NCBI GenBank assembly: GCA_002007465.1
Contig: LNAC01000770.1
Span: forward strand, 508,090-572,089
Origin: Ailurus styani
Lineage: Eukaryota; Chordata; Mammalia; Carnivora; Ailuridae
Length of the DNA stretch: 64,000 bases
Reading direction: 5' to 3'
The notes beneath the pieces are model-generated. The model worked only from the letters and a program-made list of their open reading frames with translations, searched no databases and was not told where the DNA came from. Shown one piece after another: positions 39,289 to 53,470 of this stretch (its first letter is position 1; each line of letters starts with the position of its first letter). The position numbers were made by a program, and so were the translations under genes.

Positions 39289-39576
39289 GGAGAGCTGTTT
39301 TTCTTACCAGCACACTACTGTGTGAACCTCAAATAAGCTTCAGGCAAGCCTGAATCTTTGCCATCAGTGACAAATCAGCTGAGATAATTTCAAGGTGCTC
39401 TATGAAAGAAGTGTGGTGCTGAGCCAGCACATATAAGGTGCTACACCAAAATTAGTTAGCAGGTATGAACCACATACTCAGGTAAGCAAAAAGTTTAGCA
39501 TATTTTGCTTCATTAAATCACCTAATTTTTGGTTCAGCCTCATCCCACTGGGCTGGTAAGATGTCCAGCCTCAGGA

Positions 39577-42500
39577 GAGGGAGGAGTTAAGATGGTGGAG
39601 TAGTAGGAGGACCCTGAGCTTGCCTCATGCCTCAAACACAGCTAGATCAATATCAAATCATTTTGAGCAACTAGGAAATCCATCTGATGATTAAGAAAAT
39701 AATCTGCATAATTGGAGGGAAAGAATATGGCAGATGCAACATTTGGAGATGTAAAATGGGGATAAGAAAAGCCAGGTGTGGTAGAGGGGAGGGAGCCCTT
39801 TCTGGAGAGAAAAGTCAGGGAGAGAGTGAGAGAGAGAGCAACATGTAGGGTTCTTGCAAGATGCTGTAGTGTGAGGATCCCTTAGATTGCACTAGGAGAG
39901 AATGAATATTCCACTTCTTGGAGTATATTTGGAAGAGGGTGTATTTCCTCTCCAAGGAAAAAGGACCTGCCACTGAGTGGCCTTTTAACAGCAGGGTCAG
40001 ATAACCTGGTTACAGCTTTTTGCTGTGCTTCATCATAGACTTCAGGCATCTCTGTGGTCTTGTGACTGCTTTCCTGGGACAGAACAGTATCAGGTGCAGT
40101 GCTGCAAGGCTCTCTTCCAGGGCAGGAGAGCAGGTCCGTGCCTTGCTTGGTCCTTTAAGATTTAGAGTTTTGAATCACAGTCACTGACTAGGAAAACACA
40201 GGAGAATTGTGGCACTGGGCAGGCCCATGGCCCCCAGGCACACACAGGTTGAGGGCAGGGATCTGATAAGGGCCTTGGACACAGGAGGGGAGATTGTTCA
40301 CTTTCTTGTGAAGTCCTCCTCCTGAACAGTGGTAGCTGCGAATTCCCTTCCCTGGGAATGAGAGGGTGGAGTAAGGCCATCTTCCACCACTGTCCTCCCC
40401 AATCCACCATGAAGGTCAGACTTCAGAGGAAGACAGCACCTCCAGTGGAGACCGGAGTCACTTACAGCAAACCCTGCCCCCACTGCACCTGGCAGGGACT
40501 TCTTTACTAGGGCATGTCTGACTGTGAGCCAGTGCGACAGACTTCTCCCTCAGAAGAGGAACACAAGCCCCTTGCATGTACCAAGTCTACAGATCATAGA
40601 GTACTTCAAAGTGTTAGCTTCAGTTCTGGTGGAAATAGGACCAGGCTTCCTTTATTTTTTTTTTAATTATTATTATTTTTTTACTTTTTAAATTAATTTT
40701 TTTTCTTTGCAAGGCTTATAGTTTTTGTTCATTTGTTAACTTATTTGTTTACTTCCTTTTCTTGCTTTATGGATTAGGTTTCTCTCCCTCTCTCCCTCTC
40801 TCTTGTTTTTTCTTTTCTTTTTTCCTTCTTTCTTTCTTCGTTTTTGGAATCAGGTTTACATTTTTTGGTTTGTCTGTTTGTTGGCTTTTTTGTTCCTTTT
40901 CTTTTTCTCTTTTCTTGGATCAGGTTTTCTTTTTATTATTTTTTTAAGTCAGACTTATCTTAACAAACAAATTAAACCACACCTAGTTAAAGGTCCAAAC
41001 ACTCCCCACTGCAATCAAGGAGAAATTCTGCAGATGTCTAACTTGTGGGAAAGAGCAGCCAAAACACAACAGCAGAGTACACACAGCACACACCAGAAAC
41101 ACTTCTGAAGTGCCATCTCTGAACAGTGTATAACCTCTTCAGAATATAGTATTACTCTCAGGAGCAGGAAATATAACAGACTTTCATAATACATGAAACA
41201 CAGCATTCTAGACATAGTGACAAGATGGAGGAATTCTCCCCAAAAGAAATATCAAGGAGAAATCACAGCCAGGGATTTGCTGAAAACAAATATAAGCAAT
41301 ATACCTGAACAAGAATTTAAAGCAACAGTCTTGGGCTTTAAAGAAGCATCGAAGACACCAGAGAAACCCTTGCTAGAGAGATGAAAGACCTAAAAACTAG
41401 TCAGGCTGAAATAAAAAATGGTATAACTGACATAGAGAACTGACTGGATGTAATCACAATGAGGATGGAAGAAGCAGAGGAACAAATAGGTGATACAGAA
41501 GATAAAATTATGGAAAATAATGAAGCTGAAAAGGAGACTGAAAGAAAACTATTAGATCATGAATATATAGACTTAAGGAATGCAGCAATTCCACAAAGTG
41601 CAATAATATTCATATCACAGGAGCCCCAGAAGGAAAGCAGGAAAAAGTAGCAGAGGATATATTTGAACAAATTATAGTTGAGAACTTCCCTAATCTGGAC
41701 AAGGAAACAGGCATTCAAGTCTAAGAGTCACAGAGAACTCCCCTCAAAATCAGCAAAAACAGATCAACACCAAGATATATCATAGTGAAACTTGCAAAAT
41801 ACAAAGATAAAGAGAGAATTTTGAAAGCAGCTAGGGACAAAAGGTCCTTAACCTATGAGGGTAGACATATAAGGCAAGAAGCAGATCTGTCCACAGAAAC
41901 TTGACAGGCCAGAAGAAAGTGGCAGGATATATTCAACATGCTAAATGAGAAAATATGCAGCCAAGTATACTATATTCAGCAAGGGTGTCATTCAGAATAG
42001 AAGGAGAGATAAGAGTTTCCAAGACAAGAAAAACTAAAGGAGTTCATGACCACTAAACCAGCCGTGCAAGAAATATTAAAAGGAACACTTTGAGGGGGAA
42101 AGAAAGACAAAAACACACATTGACTAGAAAGGAATAGAAACAATGACTTTACAAGTAATAAAATGGCACTATTAATATCTATCAATAATTACTCTGAATG
42201 TAAATATACTAAATGTTCCAATCAAAAGACATAGGGTATCAGAAGGGATTAAAAAAAGACTCATCAATGTGTTGTTTATAAGAGACTCATTTTAGTCCCA
42301 AAGACACCTCCAGATTGAAAATGAGCAGGTGAAGAACCATCCGTCATGTTAATGGACATCAAAAGAAGGGTGGAATAGCCAACCTTATATCAGACAAACA
42401 GGAATTTAAACCAAAGACTGAAATAAGAGATGAAGGACATTACATCATAATAAAAGGGTCTGTCCAACAAGAAGTTCTAACAATTTTAAGTATTTATGCA

Positions 42501-43255
42501 CCTAACTTGGGAGCAGCCAGATATATAAATAAATATATAACAAACTTAAAGAAACTCATTGATAATAATAAAATAATAGTAGAGGACTTTAACACCCCAT
42601 TGGAAGAAAATGAATATAAAACCTGACAGTCTAAAACCTTTGGGATGCAGCAAGGTGGTTATAAGAGGGAAGTATTTACCAATGCAGGCCTTCCTCAAGA
42701 ATCAAGAAAAGTCTCAAATACACAGCCTAACCTTACTCTAACAGGAGCTGGAGAAAGAACAGCATGTAAAACTTAAAACCAGCAGAAGAAGGGAAATAAT
42801 TAAGATTGGAGCAGAAATCAATGATCTAGAAATCAAAAAAACAGTAGAACAGATCAATTAAACTAGAATCTGGTTCTTTGAAAGAATTTTAAAAAATTGA
42901 TAAACCCCCAGCCAGACTCACCAAGAAGAAAAGAGAAAGGACCCAAATAAATAAAATTATGATGAAAGAGGACAGATCAGAACCAACACCACAGAAATAC
43001 AATTATAAGAACATATTATGAGCAATTATATACCAAAAAAATGGAAAATCTGGGAGAAATGGATAAATTCCTAGAAACATAAACTACCAAAACTGAAACG
43101 GAAGAGATAGAAAACCTCCACAGACCCATAACCAGCAAAGAAACTGAATCAGTAATCAAAAATCTCCCAATAAATAAGGATCCAAGGCCAGATGGCTTTC
43201 CGGGGAAATTCTACCAAACATTTATTTTTTAAAAAAGATTTTATTTATTTATTTG

Positions 43256-43293
<38 letters not shown>

Positions 43294-46072
43294 CAAATAG
43301 GCAGAGAGGCAGGCAGAGAGAGAGACAGGAGGAAGCAGGCTCCCTGCTGAGCAGGCAGCCCGATGCAGGGCTCGATCCCAGGACCCTGAGATCATGACCC
43401 GAGCCAAAGGCAGAGGCCTTAACCCACTGAGCCACCCAGGCACCCCTCTACCAAGCATTTAAAGGAGAAGCTGTTAAAGAAGCTGTTCCAAAAAACAGAA
43501 ATAGAAGGAAAACTTCCAAATTCATTCTATGAGGCCAGCATTACCTTGACTCCAAAACCAGAGAAAGACCCCACTAAAAAGGAGAATTATAGACCAATAA
43601 CTTTGATGAACATGGATGCAGAAATTCTTAACACGACACTAGTTAATCAAATTCCAATAGTACATTGAAAGAATTATTCACCACAATCAAATGGGATTTA
43701 TTCCTAGGCTGCAGGGGTGGTTCAATATCCACTAATCAGTAAAGATGATATGCCAAATTAATAAAAGAAAGGATAGGAATCATATGATCTTCTCAATAGA
43801 TGCAGAAAAAAACATTTACAGAATATAGCATCATTTCTTGATAAAAAATCCTCAAGAAAGTAGGGATAGAAGAAACATATCTCAACATCATAAAGGCCAT
43901 ATACAAAAGAACTACAGCTAATATCATCCTTAATGGGGAAAAACAGGTTTTCCCTAAGGTCAGGAATATGAAAGAGATGTCTACTCTCACCACTGTTGTT
44001 CAACATAGTCCTGGAAGTTCTAGCCTCAGCAATTAGACAACAAAAAGAAATAAAAGACATCCAACTTGGCAAAGAAGAGGTCAAACTTTCACTCTTCACA
44101 GACGAGAAGATATTCTTTCCTGAAAACCTTTAAGACTCCACCAAAAATTCTCTAGAACTAATACATGAATTCAGTAAAGTTGTAGGATATAAAATAAATG
44201 TACAGAAATCTGTTGCATTTCTATAGACCAACAATGAAGTAGCAGAAAAAGAAATCAAGGAATTGATCCCATTTGTAATAGCACCAAAACCATAAGATAT
44301 CTAGGAATAAACCTAATCAAAGAGGTAAGAGGTCTGTACTCTAAAAACTATAGAATACTTATGAAAGAAATTGAAGAAGACACAAAAAAATGGAAAAATA
44401 TTCTATGCTTATGGATTGGAAGAAGAAACATTATTAAAATGTCTATACTATCCAAAGCAATCTACATATTCAATGCAATCCCTATCAAAATACCATGGAC
44501 ATTTTTCACACAACTAGATCAAACAATTCTAAAATTTGTATGGAACCAGAAAAAGACCCTGAAGAGCCAAAGTAATGTTGAAAAAGAAAAGCAAAATGGG
44601 AGGTATCACAACCCCAGACTTCAACCTGTATTACAAAGTCATGATCATCAAGTATGGTACTGGCACAAAAACAGATACATAGATCAATAGAACAGAATAC
44701 AGAACCCAGAAATGGACCCTCAACTCTATGGTCAATTAAACTCTGGCAAAGCAGTAAAGAATATCCAATGGAAAGAGACAGTCTCTTCAACAAATCATGC
44801 TGGGAAAACTGGATAGCAACATGCAGAATTAAACTGGACCACTCTCTTACACCATTACCCAAAGATAAGCTCAAAATGGATGAAAGACCTAAATGTGAGA
44901 CAGGAAACCATCAAAATCTTAGAGGATAACAGAGGCAGCAACCTTTTTGACCTTGGCCACAGCAGTTTCTTACTAGACACATTGCCAGAGGCAAGGGAAA
45001 CAACAACAACAACAAAATAAACTATTGGGACATCATCAAGATAAAAAGCTTCTGCACAGTGAAGGAAATAATCAACAAGAATAAAAGGTAGCCTAAAGAA
45101 TAGGAGAAGATATTTGCAAATGACCTATCAGATAAAGGGCTAGTATCCAGAATCTATAAATAACTCATCAAAATCAACACCCCCAAAATTAATAATCCAG
45201 TTAACAAATGGACAGAAATCATGAACAGACATTTCTCCAAAGAAGACATACAAATGGCTAATATGCACATGAAAAAATGCTCAATATTGCTTTTCATCAA
45301 GGAAATACAAATCACAACCACAATGAGATACCACCTCACATCAGTCAGAATGACTAAAATTAACAACTCAGAAAACAACAGATGTTGGTGAAGATAGGGA
45401 GAAAGAGGGAACCTTTTGCACTGTTGGTAGGAATGCAAACTGGCACAGCCACTCTGGAAAACAGTATTGTTTTCCTCAAAAATTGTATAGAGCTACCCTA
45501 TGACCCAGCAATTGAACCACTGGGTATTTATCAAAAGGATACAAAAATGCCAATTTGAAGGTGCGCAAACACCCCAATGTTTATAGCAGCAATGTCCACA
45601 ATAGCCAACATTTGGAAAGAGCCCAAAGGTACATCGACTGATAAATGGGTAAAGATGTGCTGTATATATAAAATGGAATATTACTCAGTCATCAAAAAAT
45701 GAAATCTTGCCATTTGTAACAACATGGGTGGAACTAGAGTATATTGTGTGAACTGGAATAGGTCAATCAGAGAAAGACAAATATATGATTTCACTACTTG
45801 TGGAATCTAAGAAACAAAACAGATGAACATAAGGAAAGGGAAGAAAAAATAAAATAATATCAAAACAGAGAGAGAGGCAAACCATAAGTGACTCTTAACT
45901 ATAGAGAGCAAACTGGGTTGCTGGTCGAACGGTGAGTGGGGGATGGGTTAAATGGGTGATGGGCATTAAGAGGGGCACTTGAGTGACAAGCAATGGATGT
46001 TATATATTATACTAAATCACTAAATTCTATGAATCACTAAATTCTACTCCTGGAACAAACAAGCAAAAAACA
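39577..46072 (+). mobile_element. Near full-length LINE-1, decayed
   Basis: Starts with an L1-type 5' end (gttaagatggtggagtagta). Decayed ORF1 lies around 41190-41990, with a coiled-coil-rich frame at 41459-41650. ORF2 remnants run from about 42150 (endonuclease landmarks ETHF, NGHQKK in broken frames) to 45400 and include the RT/C-terminal frame at 44361-44690 ([13 protein letters not shown]). The 3' UTR ends near 46072. There are many stops and frame breaks, an apparent internal deletion in ORF2 near 42600, and a SINE at 43225-43447. No active element here. Confidence 0.9.
43225..43447 (-). mobile_element. Carnivore SINE inside the LINE-1, with TSD
   Basis: Reverse-orientation SINE with an expanded (ga)n tract, ending gagccacccaggcacccct. 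Flanked by ctaccaaacattta (43211-43224) and ctaccaagcattta (43448-43461), showing insertion into L1 ORF2. Confidence 0.95.
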
Positions 46073-46837
46073 AGGCAAATCTTATCCTGGAGGGGAAACA
46101 CATAAGCCACTATTTTCCATTTAAAATGAAAAAAGTATCCAACTTCAGTCATCCTTGGGGCTCAATTCATTCTTATGGCAAAGTTCCCATAGCTTATATT
46201 ATACCAAAGTGGAAATGTGGTTGCAAGTCTCTTTGTGCTGAGCAGATTCAAAAAGGCACTTGTTGAGGTAATTATGCAATTACACTCAATTATTCAGTTA
46301 CATTACAAATTTAGTCAAAACCAGTAGACATGCCAGAGAACAAAAACAAATGGCTGTGTTGGGGGAAAGGAGGGAAAGAAGGGGAAGATACAAATAGACC
46401 ACTGGGATATATAAATATTGGTAAGAGGCAAGGACTTTAAAATACTCTAATTCATTAGTGCAAGAAAATAAATAACAAGGCAATACTTTTATTCTGGGAA
46501 ATAGCATAAAGTACATGCTTCAGAATGCTCTCACTGAGTGGCTAGGGAGCTGAGTATTAATACACCAGATCCAACTAGTCATTAGTTAAGAGATGGTCCC
46601 AGAATGCTAATTCTAGCTCTTTGGGACTGCTTTTGAGACTGACACTAGCAGCTGGAAAATGCATACTGAGATGGCAGAGCCTAAGGAATATGGTGGACAG
46701 AAAGTGCTGATAAAGGAAAGAAACTCAGAGAGGGGATGGATTAGAAGACTCTCTCACTGTGGAGCTGTTCTAGGTGAGAAGCCCCAGAACACAGACTACC
46801 AGTTGGAAGAGTCCCATCAGGCAAGAATCAACCTGGC
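46073..46837. other. Unassigned spacer between LINE-1 copies
   Basis: No gene or clear repeat recognised. Short open frames do not show any known motif. Confidence 0.4.
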
Positions 46838-47754
46838 CTAAAAGAAGAAGTCAAACTCTTACTCTTCACTCTCACAGATGACATGATACTTTATGTGGAA
46901 AACCCAAAAGACTCCATCTCAAAATTGCTTGAAGTCATACAGCAATTCAGCAATGTGGCAGGTTATAAAATCAATGCACAGAAATCAGTTGTGTTTCTAT
47001 ATACTAACAATGAGACAGAAGAAAGAGAAATTAGGGAAATGATCCCATTTACAATTGCACCAAAAACCATAAGATACCTAGGAATAAACCTAAGCAAAGA
47101 GGCAAAGTATCTATACTCTAAGAACTATAGAACACTTATGAAAGAAATTGAAGAAGACACAAAGAAATGGAAAAATATTCCATACTCATGGATTGGAAGA
47201 ATAAACATTGTTAAAATGTCTATGCTGCCCAGAGCTTCTATACATTCAAAGCAATCCCTATCAAAACACCATGAACATTTTTCACAGAGCTGGAACAAAT
47301 AATACTAAAATTTGTATGGAACAGGAAAAGACCCTGAATAGCCAGTGGAATGTTGAAAAAGAAAACCAGTGCTGGTGGGATCACACTGCCTGACTTCAAG
47401 CTATATTACAAAGCTGTGATCATCAAGACAGTATGGTACTGGCACAAAAACAGATACATAGATCAATGGAACAGAATAGAGAGCCCAAAAATGGACCCTC
47501 AACTCTATGATCAATTAATCTCCAACAAAGCAGTAAAGAATATCCAATGGAAAAAGGACAATCTCTTCAATAAATGGTATTGGGAAAAATAGGACAGCCA
47601 CATGTAAAAGATGAAACTGGACCATTTTCTTACACCATACCCAAAGATAAACTCAAAATGGATGAAAGACTTACATGTGAGACAGGACTCCATCAAAATC
47701 CTGGAGGAAAACACAGGCAGTAACCTCTTTGACCTCCACCACAGCAACTTCTTT

Positions 47755-47850
47755 GACCTTGGTCGCAGCAACTTCTCTCTAGACACATCTCCAAAGGAAA
47801 AGGACCTTGGTCGCAGCAACTTCTCTCTAGACACATCTCCAAAGGAAAAG
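47755..47850 (+). repeat. 48-base tandem duplication inside the LINE-1
   Basis: Two identical 48-base units (47755-47802 and 47803-47850), each starting gaccttggtcgcagcaactt. They keep frame and would duplicate 16 residues ([16 protein letters not shown]). Confidence 0.95.
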
Positions 47851-48529
47851 GAAACAAAAGCAAAAATGGACTACTGAGACTTATTCAAGATAAAACTTTT
47901 TGATAGCAAAGGAAACAATCAACAAAACTAAAAGGAAACCCAAAGAACGGGAGAAGATATTTGCAAATGACATATCAAATAAAGGGCTAGTATCCAAGCT
48001 CTAAAAAGAACTTCTCAAACTCAACACCCAGAAAACAAGTAATCCAATCAAGAAATGGGCAGAACACATGAACAGACACTTTTTCAAAGAAGACATACAA
48101 ATGGCCAACAGAAACATGGAAAAAATACTTCATGTCACTAGCTATCAGGGAAATACAAATCAAAACCACAGTGAGATACCACCAGTCAGAATGGCCAAAA
48201 TTAACAAGACAGGAAACAACAAGACAGAAAATTAACAAGACAGGAAAGAAGAAGACAAGAAACAACAATGTTGGTGAGGATGTAGAGAAAGGGGTGGGAA
48301 TGCTAGCTGCTACAGCCACTCTTAAAAGTAGTATGGAGGGTCCACAAAGATTTTAAAAAAAGAGCTACCCTATGGCCCAGCAACTGCCCTACTGGGTGTT
48401 TACCCCAAAGATACAAATGTAGCGATCCAAAGGGGCACATGCAGCCCAACGTTCATAGCAGCAATGTCCACAACAGCTAAACTGTGAAAAGAGCCAAAAT
48501 GTCCATCAACAGATGAATGGATAAAGAAG

Positions 48530-48551
48530 ATGTGTGTGTGTGGGGGTGTAT

Positions 48552-48596
<45 letters not shown>

Positions 48597-48603
48597 CGTG
48601 TGT
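48530..48603. repeat. (TG)n microsatellite with interruptions
   Basis: tg units interrupted by gggggtgta and gcgtgcg. Located in the L1 3' UTR. Confidence 0.95.
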
Positions 48604-48625
48604 ATATAATTTTTAATTTAAAAAA

Positions 48626-51600
48626 AAGAAAAAGAATCAGCCTGGCCTAGCACCCTTGAGTGCTCAGTCAGGAAGGACTGGGAACCGTCTAGGATGGGTG
48701 TGGTCTTGGCAGGAATGTTGCAATGGGGCAGCTAATTGGCTCCTGTGGCAGCAGTTTCTCTCTGAAGGGGGAGTTGAACAGAGCACACCCTTGGCTGCCA
48801 TTCTGACCACAGCAGTTCCTCTGGGAGGCCAGAGTTGAGATTCCCTCAACTCTCATTCCCTCAGCCCTATCCCCTAGGTTCTAGGCCAGTAGGGACCCAT
48901 GTCCTCCTTGTGCTCCATTGGTCCTAAATCAATCCCTACTCCCTGGAGAAGTTGGCCCTCAGCTTGTGTAGGAGGGAGAGGCTGGATCGCCTGTCTTCTT
49001 ACCACCTCAGTCTTGAATTCCTGGTTCTTCCAGAGTGATTACCAGATTCTCTGAAACGTCATGGGCCTCCTTTTCCTGTCTCCCAAACTACTGCCTTACT
49101 CCCTTGCCATGGCTTTCAGCGGAAAATATCTGCCAAGGTGTCTACCAGGCAGTAAATGTGTGTGGCTACACAGGGCCGAGGGCCACATGACAGAAGATGA
49201 GGTGGGTGGGAGTTGAGTGTGAGATATTTTGGAATAGGTAGGTTTTCAGAAGATACTAGTCCCTGTCTCCCCACCCCACCCCCCACCTTGGCTCTGTGCA
49301 GGGCTGCCCTCTACTGACCAGTCTTCTGCAGTGACTCTGAGTACTGGGCCCAGGCCAGAGCTCACCATGCAGCAGAATCTCAGTAAGTTTTTGTGCATGT
49401 TCATGAGTCATCACCTGACCTAAGCACTCACAGTGACACCAAGAGCAGAGGCCACCACTAGGGTCTCTTCTCTAAAGAATAGCTGCTCTGGTGGTGTCAA
49501 GGGACCCTGTGGGATTCAGGCTGGATCCTGATGGCAGGAAAGCAACAGAGGCATTTATCTCACCAGTGACCGGCACAGGATGGGCAGGTGTCCCTCCTTT
49601 TCTTGTTCATCACCACCCACTTTATGGGTCCAGACCCAGCCTTAATGTGTTGCCAAAAATCTTGAGTCTAAACTATGTTTTTTCTCTCTTGCTCTTAATA
49701 GAAATGGAAAACCCTGGATGCCCTTTTCTCTCCATATCGCAGTGTCTCATTTGTTCATTTATTTCTTCTTTCATCCCACAGCTATTATCTGAGTAGATGC
49801 TGTGTCCTGAAGATGTTGAATAAACCACATTTATGCTTCCAGAAATAAACATTTAGATAAAAAGAAAGCCAAGTGAATACATAATCACAATTCATGTTGA
49901 GAAAGTGCTATGAGAAAGGAAAAGCACAGATATTCTGGGAGGGGTTTAATATTTTTACACTTTGGGGGAAATGATCAGGCCCTCTATATCAGTCAGTCAT
50001 TGCAATCATTTCAGTCAGTCACTGAAATCATAACATTTCAGTGCCTATATAATACACATTTATTTCTCTCACATATTTGTGGAACAGCTAGGCTTTTGTT
50101 GATAAGTTGGGCTTGGCTAGACATCTGCATCTCAGCTGAGTTGGGTCCAGTCAGCTCCACATGTGTTTCTTATCATCATGAACAGTAGGCCTACTAGGCT
50201 TTCTTCACCTCATGACAAGGGGAGATACACAAGAAGACAAGCCAAATTCACGAGGATTTTTCAAGCTCTTGCTTATTTCATGTTTGCTCACATCCCATTG
50301 CAACTCACATAGGCTTCCTCCCAAAGAAGCCACTCTTTTGTACTGTAATTTGATCTACCCCACATCTCTGCCTTGTCTTTGTCTCAGAAACCATCTGGGA
50401 GGTGGACTGGTACAAGAATGTGTGTGTATCCAGGTGGATCTCTTTCCATTGTTTTATGCAGTAACTTGAAATAATTTTAGAGTTACCTGCTAATCTTAAG
50501 TCTTAGTGAAATATGGGCCATTTTTTCCCTGAAAACAGCGGCAACAACAACAAAAGCACATGCACATGAAGCCAACGTTGTATATCCAATTTTGGGGACA
50601 ATGCAGGCAGCAGTCACATCTCCAGTTACATCCCTGATCATAGGCATACTCTCAATTTCCATCTGTCTTGCTACTTCCAGCATCAAAGAGACAAAATCTC
50701 ATGTGCTCACCCATTCAGTAAAAACAAACTTGACTTGAATTTGCCAAGGGGCAAATCTGCTTTAAAGACCACAATCAGAGGCAGCTGGGGGTAGAGATCA
50801 TGCAGATAGGTGTGTTGATTGGAAACAATTTGGAGAATACTTCTCCTGCAGAGGGGTATCTTACTCTGATTTAGACACCACTTTGAGGTGTACCCTATTG
50901 AGGATGGGCTATATCCCCCAAGGGTTCTCCCTATCCTGACAATGCTAGGTAGGATCCAGGAAGGCCAGGCCATTGACAGAGGATTTGGGGTGGGGCAGTC
51001 ACAGGCCACATACCTCTGATCTGTCTCCCCTCCTTTTACCCTCACTCCCTAGAAGCCCTGTGCACATGTTGGATGGTAGGACGTCTGTACACTGTTGGCT
51101 GACAGCTGCCCAGCAGTGCTTCTAATATTTGAGTTCCAGAATGTGTTACATGGTAAACATGATTTTATTAAAATATTCTGCCCTCCAGCATATTTATTTC
51201 ACTTCAGCTTATAGGAGTGGGTTTCCCCCTGCTTTGCTCCTGAGACAGAGAAGGCTTCTGGAAATAGGGTCCTATTTTATATTAAACACAACAACTGCCA
51301 GGATTGCTGGGCCTGTCAAGTTGGCTCAGCATCAGTCTGATGTCAGAGGTCATGTTTCTGCATTTCTCAGGAGACCACAGACTTTCCCATGACTTAGAGT
51401 TCATTCATACCTTGGACTCAGTGGAGATTAGGAGGTATGGGGGCTTCAAAGCCTACTGTGGACGGTTATGAAAGTGGAGAGGGAGAAGCTGGATGGGATG
51501 AGACCCATCCTGTGCTGGATGATGAGCATCCAGAGAGCAAGATTTTGCATTTCAGCATTTTGCATAATGAAAGGAACACAGCACTATCAAACAACTGTGA

Positions 51601-52706
51601 ACACATGTAGTTATTTTCTGGGGTGTGGTTCTTTAAACCCTGGTGTTCCAATAGAGATTGCCAAAGGGATTCCTGGCCAGGGCTGCTCTAGGGAGAGAGA
51701 AAAGGGTACCTGACCCACACATGAGTTCTGTGTCCTTTCTGGGGATTATAGTTTGATCCCAAGCCACTTCCTTTACACATAATTTTTGGCTTAAATAAGC
51801 CAAGGTTATTAAAATTTATGAATTGCCCTAGAGTTGGGGGGATGCAAGAGCTTCTCAGAACGGCCATAGATCACATGAGATCTTGTCTAGTGAGAGAAAG
51901 CCTCTTATGGAAAATCTTACTCTAAAGTGACCTAGATTCATAGCCCATCTGCCTGGGAAGGGAGCCTCTGGTAGAATGGGCAAGGCTGTTTCCTATAAGA
52001 TGAGCACCAGTTGGCCACCCACTTCTGCCTAGAGCTGGATGAAGAGCTGTGCAGTGTGAAGCAGCAACCCTCCACTGCTCCATCCCTAGAAAGCAGCTCT
52101 GCCCATCCCCAGTGCCTCATCAGGTGGGATGAATGTTGGGATCTGGTGACAAAATGGAAGAGCTCTTTGACCTTCAGCTTCCTTGTGCAAGAGCTTAACA
52201 GGCATCAGCAGCAGATGAGAAGAGATTGCTTATGTTCCAACTGTTGATATCATCTTGGATCTCTTGCAGGGTACTGTTCTTTAGGTTTTATGTGTACTTT
52301 CAATTTGTATCACTGAATGTCTCCCTTGGGGTAGTAACCCATCTGTTAGCAATGCTGTTAGAGGTTGGCATTTTCCTCTTCACTGCAGAGCTGTCCATCC
52401 CAGAGCAGGTAGAGGATGGGGTTTGATAAACACTACACCTCACTGCCTTGCTGGAGTGTCCTGTGCTCTGTTCATGGTGCATACAGAGCAAAGGGAGGAT
52501 ATTCAGGTTTAGGACAGCAGGATGGCCCAATATTCTTAAACAAAGACTTCATGGGGACATATCTTCCATCCTAGCTCTGCTCAAGGACCAAAAAAATGTA
52601 AAACTCTCCAAAATAAATACATTTCATTTAAATTTGGAACTAGAAAAGGTAGATGTTACCCCTTATCACTGAGAGATGCCACAGAATATGTTAATTTAGG
52701 CAGGCT
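48626..52706. other. Intergenic region, no gene seen
   Basis: About 4 kb without recognisable exons. Scattered old-repeat texture is suspected, for instance around 50030-50300, but I could not assign families. No cysteine-rich motif or splice-bounded open frame was found. Confidence 0.45.
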
Positions 52707-52710
52707 TCTT

Positions 52711-52913
52711 CTTTTTTTTAAAAAAGATTTTATTTATTTATTTCACAGAGAGAGAGAGAGATCACAAGGAATCGGAGAGGCAGGCAGAGAGAGAGGGGGA
52801 AGCAGGCTCCCTGCTGAGCAGAGAGCCCGATGCGGGCCTCGATCCCAGGACCCAGAGATCATGACCTGAGCCGAAAGCAGAGGCTTTAACCCACTGAGCC
52901 ACCCAGGCGCCCC
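52711..52913 (-). mobile_element. Carnivore SINE, reverse orientation, with exact TSD
   Basis: Poly(T)/aagattttatttattt start and accacccaggcgccc end. Flanked by ggcaggcttctt at 52699-52710 and 52914-52925. Confidence 0.96.
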
Positions 52914-53261
52914 GGCAGGCTTCTTTTTATGCAATACATACTGCATTATATTTAGAGATTTGACACATGAAGCTTTCTCCTAAAGGCGCTGATAGGGGCA
53001 CAGCATTTACTTTGCCAAAGAGGTTCAAGGTTTTACTTTCAAGGACTATATGTAGGTCAGACACAGCATCTGCCCTAAAAATGTTTTTATGGTCTAGTTG
53101 GGGAGATACACATGGACCACAAAGGTAAACAAACTCTGTAATCAGAAATTGTAATGCCTGCTTTGAAGGAAAGAACTGGACTCTGAGAGAATCATAGGAC
53201 AGATCTAATTTGTACAAGATAGGTAGTTGGTCAGGGAAAGCCCTTTCTGGAGAAGTAATAT

Positions 53262-53470
53262 TTCTTTCATTTATTAATTGACATTCAACAAATATTTATT
53301 GGGCATCTACTACTCTTGGTATTAGGGCTGAACAAGACATAGAAAATTGTGAGTCTTCATAGAACTTGCATTTCAGTGAGAGGCAGACAATGGACCAAAT
53401 GAAAAGTAAACTATGGCATGGTAGAACATAATGAGTGCTATGGAAGCAGTGGTATATTGGTAAAGGTTAA
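53262..53470 (+). repeat. L2 LINE fragment
   Basis: Contains cattcaacaaatatttattg, ggcatctactac, gaacttgcatttcagtgaga and a gacagacaa-like segment in the order of the L2 3' end. It may continue to about 53815 and resume after 54290 (tatagggccttacag near 54431). Confidence 0.65.

Larger units (their letters stand above)
36521..39575. other. Region upstream of the gene, no gene seen
   Basis: Contains the expected promoter side of the minus-strand gene, but no TATA box or CpG-rich island is obvious. Two SINEs, a SINE head fragment, a MER5-like remnant (near 38300-38360), a MIR-like tail near 36820-36920 and a long (tg)n tract are present. Confidence 0.5.
46838..48625 (+). mobile_element. 5'-truncated LINE-1 (ORF2 C-terminal half and 3' UTR)
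   Basis: The frame at 46883-47302 has L1 ORF2 landmarks ([24 protein letters not shown]). It is followed by a break and a frame at 47350-47592 ([16 protein letters not shown]). The 3' part carries a 48-base tandem duplication and a (tg)n tract. Confidence 0.92.

Noticed and set aside
40640..40950. Long pyrimidine-rich tract as a regulatory element
   Set aside because: It lies inside the LINE-1 5' region and looks like low-complexity L1 sequence.
43241..43435. Short minus-strand frame with repeated SLSLSL
   Set aside because: Translation of a SINE and its (ga)n tract.
46883..47302. 139-codon plus-strand frame as a possible host gene
   Set aside because: It is the LINE-1 ORF2 C-terminal region.
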